A stretch of 64,000 bases of DNA, taken from assembly GCF_008831285.2 (NCBI RefSeq), contig NC_045143.1, positions 15,784,464-15,848,463 of the forward strand, given 5' to 3'. The stretch's first letter is position 1. Each line of letters starts with the position of its first letter. The DNA comes from Nymphaea colorata. Taxonomy: Eukaryota; Streptophyta; Magnoliopsida; Nymphaeales; Nymphaeaceae. Position numbers and translations under genes: made by a program. The notes beneath the pieces were generated by a model. The model made no database searches. It was not told the DNA's origin and saw only the letters and a list, made by a program, of their open reading frames with translations. Shown piece by piece: positions 32,801 to 44,563 of the stretch.

Positions 32801-35800
32801 TCTTTGCTGTATCTTGTCTGTTCTCTGTTCTGATTGTATTAATCTCTTGATGACCAACTAACTATTCCATGAAAAGATTACTTTTACATGTTCAGATGTC
32901 TATATAAATTTCCTAGCATACTGTACAGCTTAGATTGCAGCAGTGTGGCTTTCATTTATTTGAATTTGAAGTAACTAATATCTTGTTTCTTCACTATGTT
33001 GCTTCAATGGGGTGGCTTACTCTTCTTATATTGTGGACACCTGAAAGAATTTTTTACTGCTTGAAGAAAAAAGCGTCATCAAAATGCAGGAGCATGATAT
33101 GTTATTATAAAAGCTGTTTCAAAAGCATGCAAACAAATATGAAGTGATACAAGTTACAAACAGAGTTATCAGATGAGAATGCTTAATAATAAGTTGTTCT
33201 CTGTTTGTTATGTGGTGGTTATTTAACCAGCTGATGGTTAAACTCCATCACAGCATGCCTTTCTGCTAAAGGTGATTAAACCTGCACTCAGTAAACAGAA
33301 GGCAACTTAAAATTGAATTTATCATCATTGATAGGTCTAAATATTCCTATCATGTTCAAACCGTAGCTTGGCTCTTGAAGGACGGTAAATCAGAGATGAT
33401 TTTTTTTGGAAAAAACCATTGCCTTCAAGAGGAGAAGTCAGAAGTATGATGTCTGTAACGAGGCATTGTGACTTTGGTGTGGTACTTTGGTGTTTATGGG
33501 CAACACTTTTTGGGTGTCTTCTTATGTTATTTACCTAAATAGTTTATAGTAGTTTAGGAACTGACATGCAAAAAATCTCTCCATTAGATACACCATTCTC
33601 ACAGTACTTTGCAGCATATCTGATGACCCTGACAAATTACGTGGGGCACCCAATCTATGCGGGCTTTACAGTACTCATTCTCGCACAAAACAATAAATCC
33701 TGGATATGTTCTCCAGGTTTCGTGTCAGTTGGAGCTGCAGTCTGACCAAAAAACCTGATTTTTTCTCCCCAGAAATGAGTCACCCTGAAGACTATGCCCT
33801 TAGGTAGTGTAGTCTCAATTTGTCTGCATAGGAAATTGTCATTATAAAGTGTCCAATGTGTATTACTTTCAAAATAAGAAGCAAAGAACACGTGAATATC
33901 ACCCAGTGAACCTGGGATTGATTCAAAAGTGATAAAATACTGAGAAGAATTGAAAGTTCTCTGCAATCAGGACTGAGCATGTCCTCAATTATAATTTACA
34001 TTTTAGAAAAACCCTGTTTATCATAAGAGAGACAGTATGCTGAAGCTAAACTGAGATGAATCCATATTTCTTTACCATCTATTTTCTGGGATAGGTAACA
34101 GAAACTTCAGAAGATACATGGGATTATTTGCATAAGAAGTGTAGCAAATTTCTCTTGCTATTTTCATTTGAAACTGACAGTTAGTAAGTTTTTATTTTTT
34201 GTATAGAAAGGGTATTTGGTTTATCATCTTTTATTTTTCACAAGTAATTTTTTTGTATCTACTGAACGGCCAAATGTTTTATGGCCTTTACCAATGCAGA
34301 ACTCATCCTTAGACATTTGAAGACCATTTTCTGCCATTTTCTTAAAATTTAATTAAGTCTCATGTTCTGCATCAGGATGCCGTCATTCAACCTTCTTTGG
34401 TCATAGTATATTTTGGGGGTAATGATTCAATGGGTGGACACCCCTCTGGCTTAGGTCCTCATGTGCCCCTTCCTAAGTACGTAGAGAACATGAAGAGAAT
34501 TGCAAGCTACATTAAGGTAATAATTGCTCATGTGCTGCTTTCCTTGTAGATTAATTGTCCGATTTTCTTATGTGCTATAAATAATTTCAAATAGGGCCTT
34601 TCAGAGAAAACACGCGTGATTTTTCTTACTTGCCCTCCTGTTAATGAAGAAAAAGTCAAACAACTTTCAAGGTGCAGATTTATTCTTTCTATATGAGATT
34701 TCCCTATGCTGCCATTGTAAACTAACTCTGCTTGCTTTTTCAACTGTAAGTGATTTGTTGAGTGAATTAGTGAGATCCAATGAGAGTTGTCAAAAATATT
34801 CAGAAGCATGTGTAGAGCTTTGTAGGGAGATGGAAGTGGAAGTTATTGATCTTTGGACAGCTATACAAAGGAAAGATGATTGGGCTACTAGTTGCTTAAC
34901 GTGAGCCTCTCTTTCTCCCCCTCTCTCTCTCATTTTATTTAATTGTATGTGCATATGGATATGACGTGTGTCTGTCACTCTCAGGAGAGAGAGATAGAGA
35001 GCGAGCTTTGTTTGTTGCTTTTGTTATGTACGTCAATCATATGAACGATGGCTTAGACATTTTCTTCCATGCAATCAAATTTGTCTCTGGCTTCAGAAAA
35101 ACTTTTGTTTTGTTAGATCATTTTCTTCATCGAATTTCATTTAGTTAGATTATCAGAGGTCAGGAACAACTCATTTTTGAGCTCCCTAGCTATTCCTGTG
35201 GGCATTTTATGCAACCAGTACCTTGGGAAGTGGGAACACTTTAGTATTTGCACTTCCGGACAAGCCTTCGATCAAAATATAAAAGCGAATGGTGCGGGAG
35301 GATTGTTTACGTAATCTCTCTTTTGTGGCCAAGTTTCTCTGGTACCAATACCACAAAATTGTTTGTTCTGATATGGTCACCAATGTCATGATCTAGTGGA
35401 CAATCTCTTCCCTGATTTTTGCCAATGATGTCTACTTTATGGTGTTGAGCACATCTTTAAAATGCTCACTTGATATTAAGTGTTAACTGTTTCCTTTGAG
35501 CTCAGATTGGTCAGTTGTCACCTGATGCTCTTGTACAACTTGCACCAGAGACTACGGATATGCCCTGACAGCCTTGTCCATGTACTAGTGATGGTATTTC
35601 GACATCAAAACCAGTTATCTTGTGGTATTTCACATTGCATAGTAAAAACTCTAGCCACCTGATTTCCACTTTCTTCTTTTTTATGGTAATTATTGTTCCA
35701 CTCATTATATTCTCGCTCCCTCTAAATTCACCATTGTTGTCAGTTTTAAATCAGAAACGTTGGTAAATTTTTCTTCTACATGAGAATATATGAACAACTA

Positions 35801-36535
35801 GTGAATCGAGCAGTGTATATCATAGCTTGCCTGGTTAGGGTTGTCTTATGTACATGCCACAACAAAAATATATGTTTATCGGTGGCATGATGAGTACCTT
35901 AAGACCATTTTTATGATCTCCAGTTAGATCCACTAAAAAAGCATAGCCCTAGAGTTCTTTTGCTTGATATAGTAAACAATTGGATCTGGAATTGTCTATT
36001 TCTTCGAAAAGATGCATTTGTTTAGAAGCAATTGTATGTTAGCCTATCAGAGAAAAAATTGATTTTCTGTGTGATTCATGCAATTGAATTTTCACCATTA
36101 ATGAAACGCATCACACTGGAAACATCTAATGTAATACATGTATCCTACTAAGCAATCAATTATTAAATAAACCAACACTTGAATTTTGTTGTTTGAATTC
36201 CCCTTTTCATCCAGCGTTACATATATAACCATCATTTTTGTCCAACATTTTCTTAGTTTCACTGGGCTGCGCTGGGAAATATTGAAACTTTCAGTATTAT
36301 TATTGTCCCTCTCGTTGACAGGGATGGGATGCACCTGTCGGCCGAAGGGAGCGACATCGTGGTCGAGGAGATCCTGAAAGTCCTCAGGGAAGCTAAATGG
36401 GAGCCATCATTACATTGGAGATCTTTGGCAACCGAATTCTCAGAAGATTCGCCATACGATCTGGTCGCGGCGGATGGAAAGAGCACAGTGAACATTTGTC
36501 AGTCAACATTTCACTGGAGCAAGCAATGGGACTGA
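29662..36535 (+). CDS. SGNH/GDSL esterase, CPRD49 / isoamyl acetate-hydrolysing type
   Basis: Six exons: 29662-29772, 32129-32206, 34376-34516, 34595-34671, 34751-34900, 36322-36535. They give 771 bp, 256 aa, the length I recall for Arabidopsis CPRD49 (At3g11210). All junctions are GT-AG and all phases close. Block I reads LFGSSIV, with probable nucleophile S15 (GDS is GSS, typical of this subfamily). Block II is G44 in RGYSGWNS. Block III is GGND (77-80), an oxyanion-hole Asn. Block V is DGMH, with D187 and H190. There is no signal peptide, unlike secreted plant GDSL lipases, so a cytosolic or peripheral enzyme is likely. The family hydrolyses short-chain acetate esters; the plant substrate is not established. 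Introns 1, 2 and 5 are 1.4-2.4 kb, the other two under 80 bp. The intact tail SPYDLV...QWD argues for a functional gene. Confidence 0.95.
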
Positions 36536-37539
36536 AGCCTAAGCTTTTCTGGGTGCCGACGAATAATACCATCATGCCATCGCATTTCTTTTATCCTCAT
36601 TTTCATCTTGATTTGTGGTCAGGTTGTCGAACTTCGGTAAGATTTTTTGGGAATTTGCTGTGTCCCTATCTATAGGCCTGGTATTTTCGGCTTTTGGCTA
36701 TGGAAATTTCTGCTACTCCAAACTATTACCTGAAGTAAAGGGTGAGAGTTTTCTTTTGCGATGATGTTCATAGAAATGGGGCCAAGGTCTCGGCTTTGAC
36801 GGAACTCATACATTTCGCCAACTGTTGACTGGGCGCTTTCACGCATAAACGGGGTGGGTAGACGTGTTTACCGTCAAGGCCATCTGCTAGGGAAAAAAAC
36901 AGAGGATTGGTGCCTTTCAATTTGCATGGGGCCATTCCTTTTCTAGGAAATCTGCAATTGGACCAGATACCTAATTATTTTATACCGAAAAATGTGAGTG
37001 TGCCACCAGTTTCACCTTACTATGTTGCTAAGCTATAAGGTTGTCTCTGTCATTGACAATTTTGGTGATGCCAGATATGTGACCTCAATTTGTGTTAAGA
37101 GTTTTTTAAATTAAAGTGTCTTAAGTCCAACCCTTTTAGCCTTGGTGTTTTTAGTGTATCAAACATGGAGTTATTATGAGATTTCAGAATTGGATTTGGT
37201 TACAAATAAATTTTTTCTAGTCTCGGATAAGCATGAGCGTCATATATGATGGGCATATAATCCAAATTGAAAAGCCAAAGGTCAGTGAAACTTGTCCTTT
37301 TCAAGATGATGAAGATTGAAAGCTGACATATAGTCAATCATATATTTGGTTGGTTAATTAAAAAGGAGGGGAAGAAAAGAAAAATGAAAATTATGTTTGG
37401 TTGCAAAGGAAATAAAATGAGAGGAAGGGAAATGAAATGATAACTCAAATGCAAATTCAATCTCTCCAAAATTAGAGGGATTGAGATGGAAAAGAAAAGC
37501 ATTGTTCATGTCCTTCCCTTTCCTTTTCATTTTTATATC
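36536..37539. other. Downstream of esterase: 3' UTR and intergenic
   Basis: No gene is recognised. From about 37340 to 37540 the sequence is purine-rich (GGAAGGGAAATGAAATG-type) and then pyrimidine-rich. An inverted echo (TTTCATTTCCTTTCC-type) lies at 38665-38755, beyond the LINE remnant. The pair may be the two ends of one element split by the LINE. Confidence 0.4.
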
Positions 37540-38640
37540 CAACTGAAACGTGCCTCCGATGTCAGCTCACTGTGGAGGATTTCCTCCGTTTTCAGGACCT
37601 ATTCTCCTTTTCAATTCGAGATACGAGGCCCATTCACCTCGACCTTCATCAGTCTTTACAGGCCTTAATGTGCAGGTTAGGGTGCTCCTCCCCTGTCCTC
37701 TCTTCAGAGGCCGATCAGTTATGTTTTATGCAGGGGCCAACAGATGGTCTCAAAAATTAAGATGTTTGGGACGTCATTAGGCCTCAATGACCTGCTGAAA
37801 ACTGGAGGAAGTGGCTGTGGTTCAAAGATACGCCCCGGGCGAAGTGGTTTTGCTTTCACCTGCCTAGAGCGGTCAAAGTTTGGCGGTTCATCATTGGCAA
37901 GTTTGGTAGGAAGCGTTTACCTCATAAATCCTTTGTCGAGGAACTACGATGGTGGTTTACGTGTAGTTTCAAACGTTGTTGGATTAGGACCTGCCGGCGC
38001 CTCTGTTTTCATGTTACAATCTGGAAATTGTGCATGCATGGGAACAATTGTCTTCATGAACATCCTGAAGAAAGTGTATCCAATCTAGATCGGCATGTTT
38101 GGTCTACTTGTGTGGACTTGTTTTCTTTCAAATTGAAACATGGCTCCAATGAGCACAGGGAAATGGAAGTCTGGCTTCCCACGAGGGGTTTTGTTGGTGA
38201 ATGGCCTGAGGTGCTGGCTGAGGATGTATGCATCCAATGCCTATTTGCTAAAAAAGGCAACAGGAAAGCCATCGTTTATGGCATCAAGAAGGGAGGCAGT
38301 GAAGATGTAAGGTTTGCAAATCGGTCTTGTAGCAGGGCTTACTATAAGGATGCCTATTTTGATTACTCTTCTGCAGCATTCTGGTCAATGACATTAATTT
38401 TGTTCTTGCTTCAACTGATAGAACGTGGCTTAACTTGGTCCTTGAACAGGTTGTGGGCAGGGCAGTCAACTGGCCCGGCTTGGATCTTCTCATGATTATG
38501 CGTCATAGAATCAATTCTGTCCGAACTAATCCCACCCCTGATATTGTTGCTATATACAGGAATCTGTAAATTCTTGCTCCTTTGTATGTTTGTACAGCAA
38601 TTTTTGTTTAATAAAATGGGTGGAGGCCCTATCCTCCAGC
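37540..38640 (+). mobile_element. LINE (L1-type) 3' fragment with degenerate ORF2 end
   Basis: Broken frames across 37790-38570 resemble the C-terminal part of a plant L1-type ORF2. A W/K/F-rich stretch ending in a TIWK-like block fits the region after the zf-RVT domain. The frame 38028-38300 continues, and the final piece (DINFVLAS...IYRNL) ends at a TAA near 38568. The 3' end is TTTAATAAAATGGGTGG followed by a terminal hairpin at 38621-38638. A second minus-strand copy of that end lies at 27011. The 5' part is missing, as is usual for truncated LINE insertions. No A-tail or target duplication was found. The domain assignment is tentative; the shared tail is the better evidence. Confidence 0.5.
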
Positions 38641-40629
38641 AGGGCTGATTTTCGAAATCATTTTTTTCCGTTCCTTTCCATTTTTCTGTTTTTCCTTATT
38701 GTTCTCTTTGATTTCATTTCCTTTCCATCTATCCATTTCCTTCCGTGCGAACAGGTGTGGTACATTCGATTTTCACATCCAATATTACGTTCTAAATAGA
38801 ACTAGATCCAGACCTAGCGAATGTTGACAACATATGGTCGATTCGCATGAAAAAGCAAGACAATGATGACAAGTGTCTATGGAAGGCATTCATGTTTTAC
38901 ATAATGGTGTTTAAGAGATGAGTTAGAGCCAAGGTGACACAGCTCCAGACTGAAAAAACCCAGCTCGACTTTTGCAACAGTCAACCTACTCGAGTTCAAG
39001 CCTTGCTTCCTAAACTTATTAGTTTGAATTGGAAGGCAACATGCAAATTTAAAAGGCAAACCTTGGCAATTGGGCAGTAGCAGAGCCATAAAAGATTGGT
39101 TGAAATTCGCTAATTCAATTTTTTTTATATAATTAAATGATTGAGGGGCATCGAGCATATGAATGAAGGGCACTCACATGTGAATAAGCAAGTAGCCAAC
39201 GACAACCAATATGTAGATTACTACATTTTATGACGTTATGGAGGCAGCTGCCTACAAAATCTGTCAATCCCACATGTGGGACTGTCGTATAGATGCAAGC
39301 ATTCCTTACTATTCATTCGTTGTACATTTGCAGTCTATCCAATATAAATACCTAATAAACAGCCATATATAACCGTGTTAAGAGAATAATTTGGTAAGGC
39401 AGAATTGGGGTTTAGATGTAGCAAAAACATGTGGAATTACGATCTGGGATATGATGTAACGACAATATCACACAAGGATTAGAAGAGCTGTTGAAACCCA
39501 CTGATGATACTTTCGTTGATTAGTTCCTTTTTAAAATGCCTTTCCTTTTAATTTTGACGTTTTCACAAATTTTTTCACAAAACCTCCATTTTTCCGTAAA
39601 ATTTTCACCGTACAGTTGAAACACTTTATATTTTCGATGGAACGTCCTTTCAACTGACATTTGGGAGTGTATAGTGGTTCAAAAGATTAAGGAACAAAAT
39701 TAGATGTTTTGAAAGAGAAAAAAAACCTGTCACTTTCATATGAGTGGAAAAAGTTTCAATAAAAATTGTTTTATACAGTGTGCACACTGAGGGGCCATTT
39801 GGGCAACACCGTTAACAACTAAGAAAAACCAAATTTTGTCAAAGCTTGTCTCATCAAATCCAAAGTTTTTAATGTGAGCTTTTTATAAGACATGGAGAAG
39901 GGTCGAACCATTCACTCCCTATAGAAACCAGATTCTAATCTGATTTTGGAAGTAAAACCATGTTTTGAGTACTCACAAAATTGTCTTCATCCAACTTTTA
40001 GGGTGTTCACTTCTCTTTGTTAGACGACGCTGCCAAAATGCTGTCTGTCTTTGACTTGTCAGCAAGACTAATTATTATTATCTATTTAATATAATAAATA
40101 TATTATCACGGTACCCTAATCGGTTTCATGCCAAGAATTGTAATCAAACCATCGGCAATAGCCAATAGCCGAGGGATTTAGAAAAAAAAAAAACCAAAAA
40201 CCCTCGGCCATTGCCGAGGGTTTGAAAGAAAACAGAAAATCCTCACTCGTTAGAAAGAGGATATATAATTCACCAACATGCCGCTGCCTTCCCGTATAGG
40301 TTCTGAGATCCGAGAGATAAAAGCAACCTTAGGTTGGAGAGGCCGCATTGGTGACGAAGTTGAAAACTAATGAAGGAAAAAAAAAATTATATGCAGCATC
40401 CACATTTTCTTTTTCCTGGCAAGAGGCAAGTTTCATAGTTGTTTGCGTTGAAAAGGCACGAAGGTCGGGGTGAGACGAAGTTTAGTGTGAGGAGGCAAGA
40501 CCGTGATGTGATCCGGAGTGTTACGTGAAACGACGGGAAACGGGCTCGTTCCGCAAAAGTTCGGAACTCGTCGAGGCCGCATAATTTTTCATTTCCCTTA
40601 CTTTGGGCCAGGGTGGTGCGAATTTGCGC

Positions 40630-40632
<3 letters not shown>
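38641..40632. other. Intergenic region upstream of LMBR1 gene
   Basis: No gene is recognised. It holds the pyrimidine-rich stretch 38665-38755, generally AT-rich DNA, and the foldback at 40145-40224. The last 400 bases are the likely promoter of the downstream gene. Confidence 0.4.
40145..40224. repeat. Short foldback rich in CCTCGGC/GCCGAGG
   Basis: The left arm 40145-40175 and right arm 40201-40224 are inverted complements apart from a 7-bp tandem duplication (AATAGCC) in the left arm. They are separated by an A-rich loop. The right arm is itself a perfect hairpin: 11-base arms AAACCCTCGGC and GCCGAGGGTTT around CATT. It could be a MITE or a small-RNA precursor-like foldback. Confidence 0.6.

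Positions 40633-40660
<28 letters not shown>
40633..40660 (+). repeat. (GA)n microsatellite, LMBR1 leader
   Basis: Fourteen GA units lie about 280 bp before the LMBR1 start. A complementary (CT)n array follows at 40865-40886. If both are transcribed they could pair in the 5' UTR. Confidence 0.85.
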
Positions 40661-40663
<3 letters not shown>

Positions 40664-40937
40664 TTTCTGTTGACGAAACCTCATCTCCCCCTTTTCCATT
40701 CAGGGCTTGGACAGACGGGGACGGTGACAGGGGAGGAGATGCGGTCTATGTGTTCTCCTCCTCGCCGTCATTTCGGTCATTGAAGCCACCCGCCCTGGTG
40801 TCTCCTGTACTCTTGTTGATCTTGGTCCCATACTCCCCACGGTTGGACGGATCTGATCTCTCGTTCTCTCTCTCTCTCTCTCAAGCAAGACAAGAGACTA
40901 ATAACAGAGGGGCTTCTCTCGGCTGTGGTTGCGGGAC

Positions 40938-43900
40938 ATGGGGGATTTCAATCTCATACTTGTCATCGTTGCGGCGGTTGTTTGCGTGATTGTATTCTGC
41001 TTCAATATCTACCTTCTCGTCTCCTATCAACACCCTGATGATGTCAACCAGGCCTACTTTCCCAAGATCGTGGTGGTCCTCGGCCTAACGATCGCCGGCA
41101 TCTCCATCCTCATGCTCCCCGCCGATGTCGCCAATCGGCAAGCCTGTCGGCACGCCATCTACAATGGAGCTTGCAATCTCACGCTCCCCATGAGGGATCT
41201 GTGGCTCGCAATCTACATCGTCGACGCTGTGCTTGTTTTCTTTGTCATCCCCTTCGCCATGTTCTACTACGAAGGGGATCAGGATAAGTATGTCGGGAGC
41301 ATCCTCCTCCACCTGTTCGCACTGTTGTTTGTGCCTCTACCTCCTCTTTCCTCTCTCTCTTTCGCCAGCTTACCTGTCTGGATTCATATGCCATCCTGCA
41401 ACATATCTCATTTTTATACTTCCATTCTACCTCCTGAACCATTGGACGTATTTGCTTGTTTCTATGTTTGAACCCGATAGGACCGTCGGTAAAAGGATCC
41501 TGAGCGCGATGATGTGGGTCGTCGCCACCGCTATCGTATGTGGTCTTGTCCTTGGCATTCTTTATGGTGCGTATTCTTCAGCACTGCTAACTACGCCCGT
41601 TCCATGTCTTTCTTTTACCTTTTAGGAACGAAATAATTATGTTGTCTTCAGCATTTTCAGCTTTATAACAACTAAAACAGGACACGATTTCTCGCACATT
41701 CGTGGTCTCCATTTTTCTTGAGTAAACACATGTTTTTGGGATGCATTTGGTGCAAAAAGCCTCTGGTCACTTCGTAGTTGCATGGTTTGAGAAATATTAG
41801 TTTATGTGGTGGAACATGAATGTGGGTAATGTTTGCATTTATTAAGCGAAAAACTGGTGCTAGGCGGACGTCAAGTATATGAACGGTAACCTAGAAAGTG
41901 TTGGTGGATTGTGGAGCATGCCAGGGGTAGAGGCGGTGGAGCCGGTGGAGTTGATGCCAGTGGATGGAAGTGGAGAACCGGTAATTGGGATTGTGATTGA
42001 AAGAGTACACTTAATATAATTATGTTTACATGAACGAAATTTCATATGAGGGATTTATGACGTTGCATTCTCCTTGGTTGATGCTGATTCAGATAAAAGG
42101 TCTGGCATGATTCACAACTAAGTGTATTAGGGAGGATTCATCCTATTTAATGAGGTAGCTTGAATTTTTAGGTCATTTTTCTTTGTTGATCTGTTTTTTC
42201 TTCAATGTTAGCTTTAATCATGTTCAAAGATTTGTAATGGGGTTTTCCTATGCCTTTTCAAAGGAAAAAAGGTTGAATTAGTTGCTTCTGTTTATGAAAT
42301 GATTTGCTAGATATTTCTTGTGAAAAATGTATTCGTTTGCTTTGTGGAGAGACTCATGGTATCTATTCTTGTTATGTTCCTTTAATGTTATTGATGCAAA
42401 TGTGGAATGCCGTTGATGGTGGAAAATAAGGTTTTACATTTATGTTTGACCAGAATGCCAAATTGCATTCTTCCCCCAATTTCTGGGCTTGCATATTTCC
42501 TTGTCATGTATGGATTGCTGTTCCTTGAACCTCTGACATTATATGCTGACTGGACTTTTTACTGGTGGATTAAGGACTTGTTGGCAAGGTTGATTTCACC
42601 GTGAGGCATCTTTCTTCAAATACATCTTCATTCCCTTCAAGTTGGACCGATTTTACTAAATCTCAACCATGCATTGGGGCATCAACTAATAGCATTCATC
42701 AGGTGTTCTACTGTTTTACTTTATCATTGTGTCTTAAGAAAGCATTAGGATGTCCCTTTGAGATTCAGATGGGTCAGTAATCAGATACTCAAGTTTTTCT
42801 ATTTAAACACATTCCTCTATTGGTTGTATGTTTATTTTTTCAGTGTGCTGCCTATTCTGCCAGTGCCTCCTCCGGAACAACTTGGACAATGCAAACTACA
42901 TTCCCAGAATATGTCGTGGCTCTTGCAACTATCGTTGGATCAGTATTGTTCTCTGTATGATCAGTCTACCTCGAATTGTCAATTTGGAATTTCTAGTAGT
43001 TAGCTTTTGTTTTATGGGCACAATTTTAAAGGTTTGTCTGACTTGTGAGTTTTTCTATGTAACTACTGCATATGAGGATATGGCAGACAAATGCATCACA
43101 TAAAATTATAAGCAACAGTTACATATATTTTCATGTTCTTTTGAATATGATATATATTCATGCAGTTTCTAGATAAGTTTTGTCTAATGGCGCCATTAAT
43201 TTGGTTTAGATATGTTTATTTTGTGTTGACATATGAAATGCTTCTGTTGCATTAAATCCTTACAAGGGTAGATTTTGTAGTGGAATGATGTCCAAGAACA
43301 AACTCCATATCTCACAGATACACATATGCTAGAGAATGATATTCAAAGCTGTAAAGTAAACCTCCAAGAGCAAGAAGTCAAGAATGTCTTGCTAATACAA
43401 AATGTGGAAAATTGTTTTTATAGTTAATAATATAAACTGTCTTTAAAATAACATTGTTGAAGTTAAATCTCGTGTAGCACAACAAGAATGATATTCACAG
43501 AACCAGTGGATAAGAAGGCTGCACTCCATCTCACTTAAGAATGGGACGAAGTGACCAGATATGGTCTTGTACAGTACTCGTTCTATGATTTAGTTATGGG
43601 GGAAACATGGTGAGCTATTATGTTTCATCTTTGTACTCTTCATGGTGTACGTTAGTAAAATTGAAGCCTGATACACTGTAAGCATTTACCTTCCGAATCT
43701 TACTGTTATCGGTACTAGTTGGGTCATTTTTCCACTTTTATTAGGATTGGTGTTCACCTCATTTTGAAAAGCTTAATTTGCCAGCACAGAGAAATAACTG
43801 GTTTGCATTTTAGGGGGTTATCTTCTTATCAGTATCTCAAGCCAGCAGATTTTCTCATTCTGTGGGACTTAAACATTAGATCCTGCATCTTGATTTCTGC

Positions 43901-44512
43901 TTTGTGAAGCTTACACTTCTCTGGAAAGCTTATTTAAGATCTGTTGCCTAACATGTTTGTTTCTTAGTGGTCATTAAAAGTTGATGGCTTTTTTTTTTTT
44001 CTCTTTTGTCTTGTACCGAAAGTCCATTTTGATTGTTCCTGCCATTTTCAGAAAAAAGAAAAGTCTATTTCTGCAGTGCCCTGAACATGATATTCATTTT
44101 CATATCTTTTACTTTCTGTAAACTTTTTTTTTTGGTGAAATTTCATATTTTTACTGCTGTCGACGATGAAGTTTGTTTTTCATGCATTGAGGCCTCGAGC
44201 ATTGGGATATATGAAATGCTCTTGTTGCAATTATGTATGGGCAGTTCAATTCTATATCTGCTTGCACTTTGCACCAGTTTTGTGAAAAGCACTTCTTATT
44301 GCAACATGTTGGCTGCTATGTCACATGGACTCTTTAAAAAGGGTGCAGCATCCACGTCGATGTGACGCGGTTGCAGATGTGAGTGTGACTCGCACCCCAA
44401 CTGCACCTTATATTTTTCCTTTAAAAAGTTTTTTCCTTCTTTTTCTTTTCTTCTTTCTCTCCTTATCTTTCTTTATTTACAGTAATAAAAGGGACAAATT
44501 AAGCTAAGAAAC

Positions 44513-44563
<51 letters not shown>

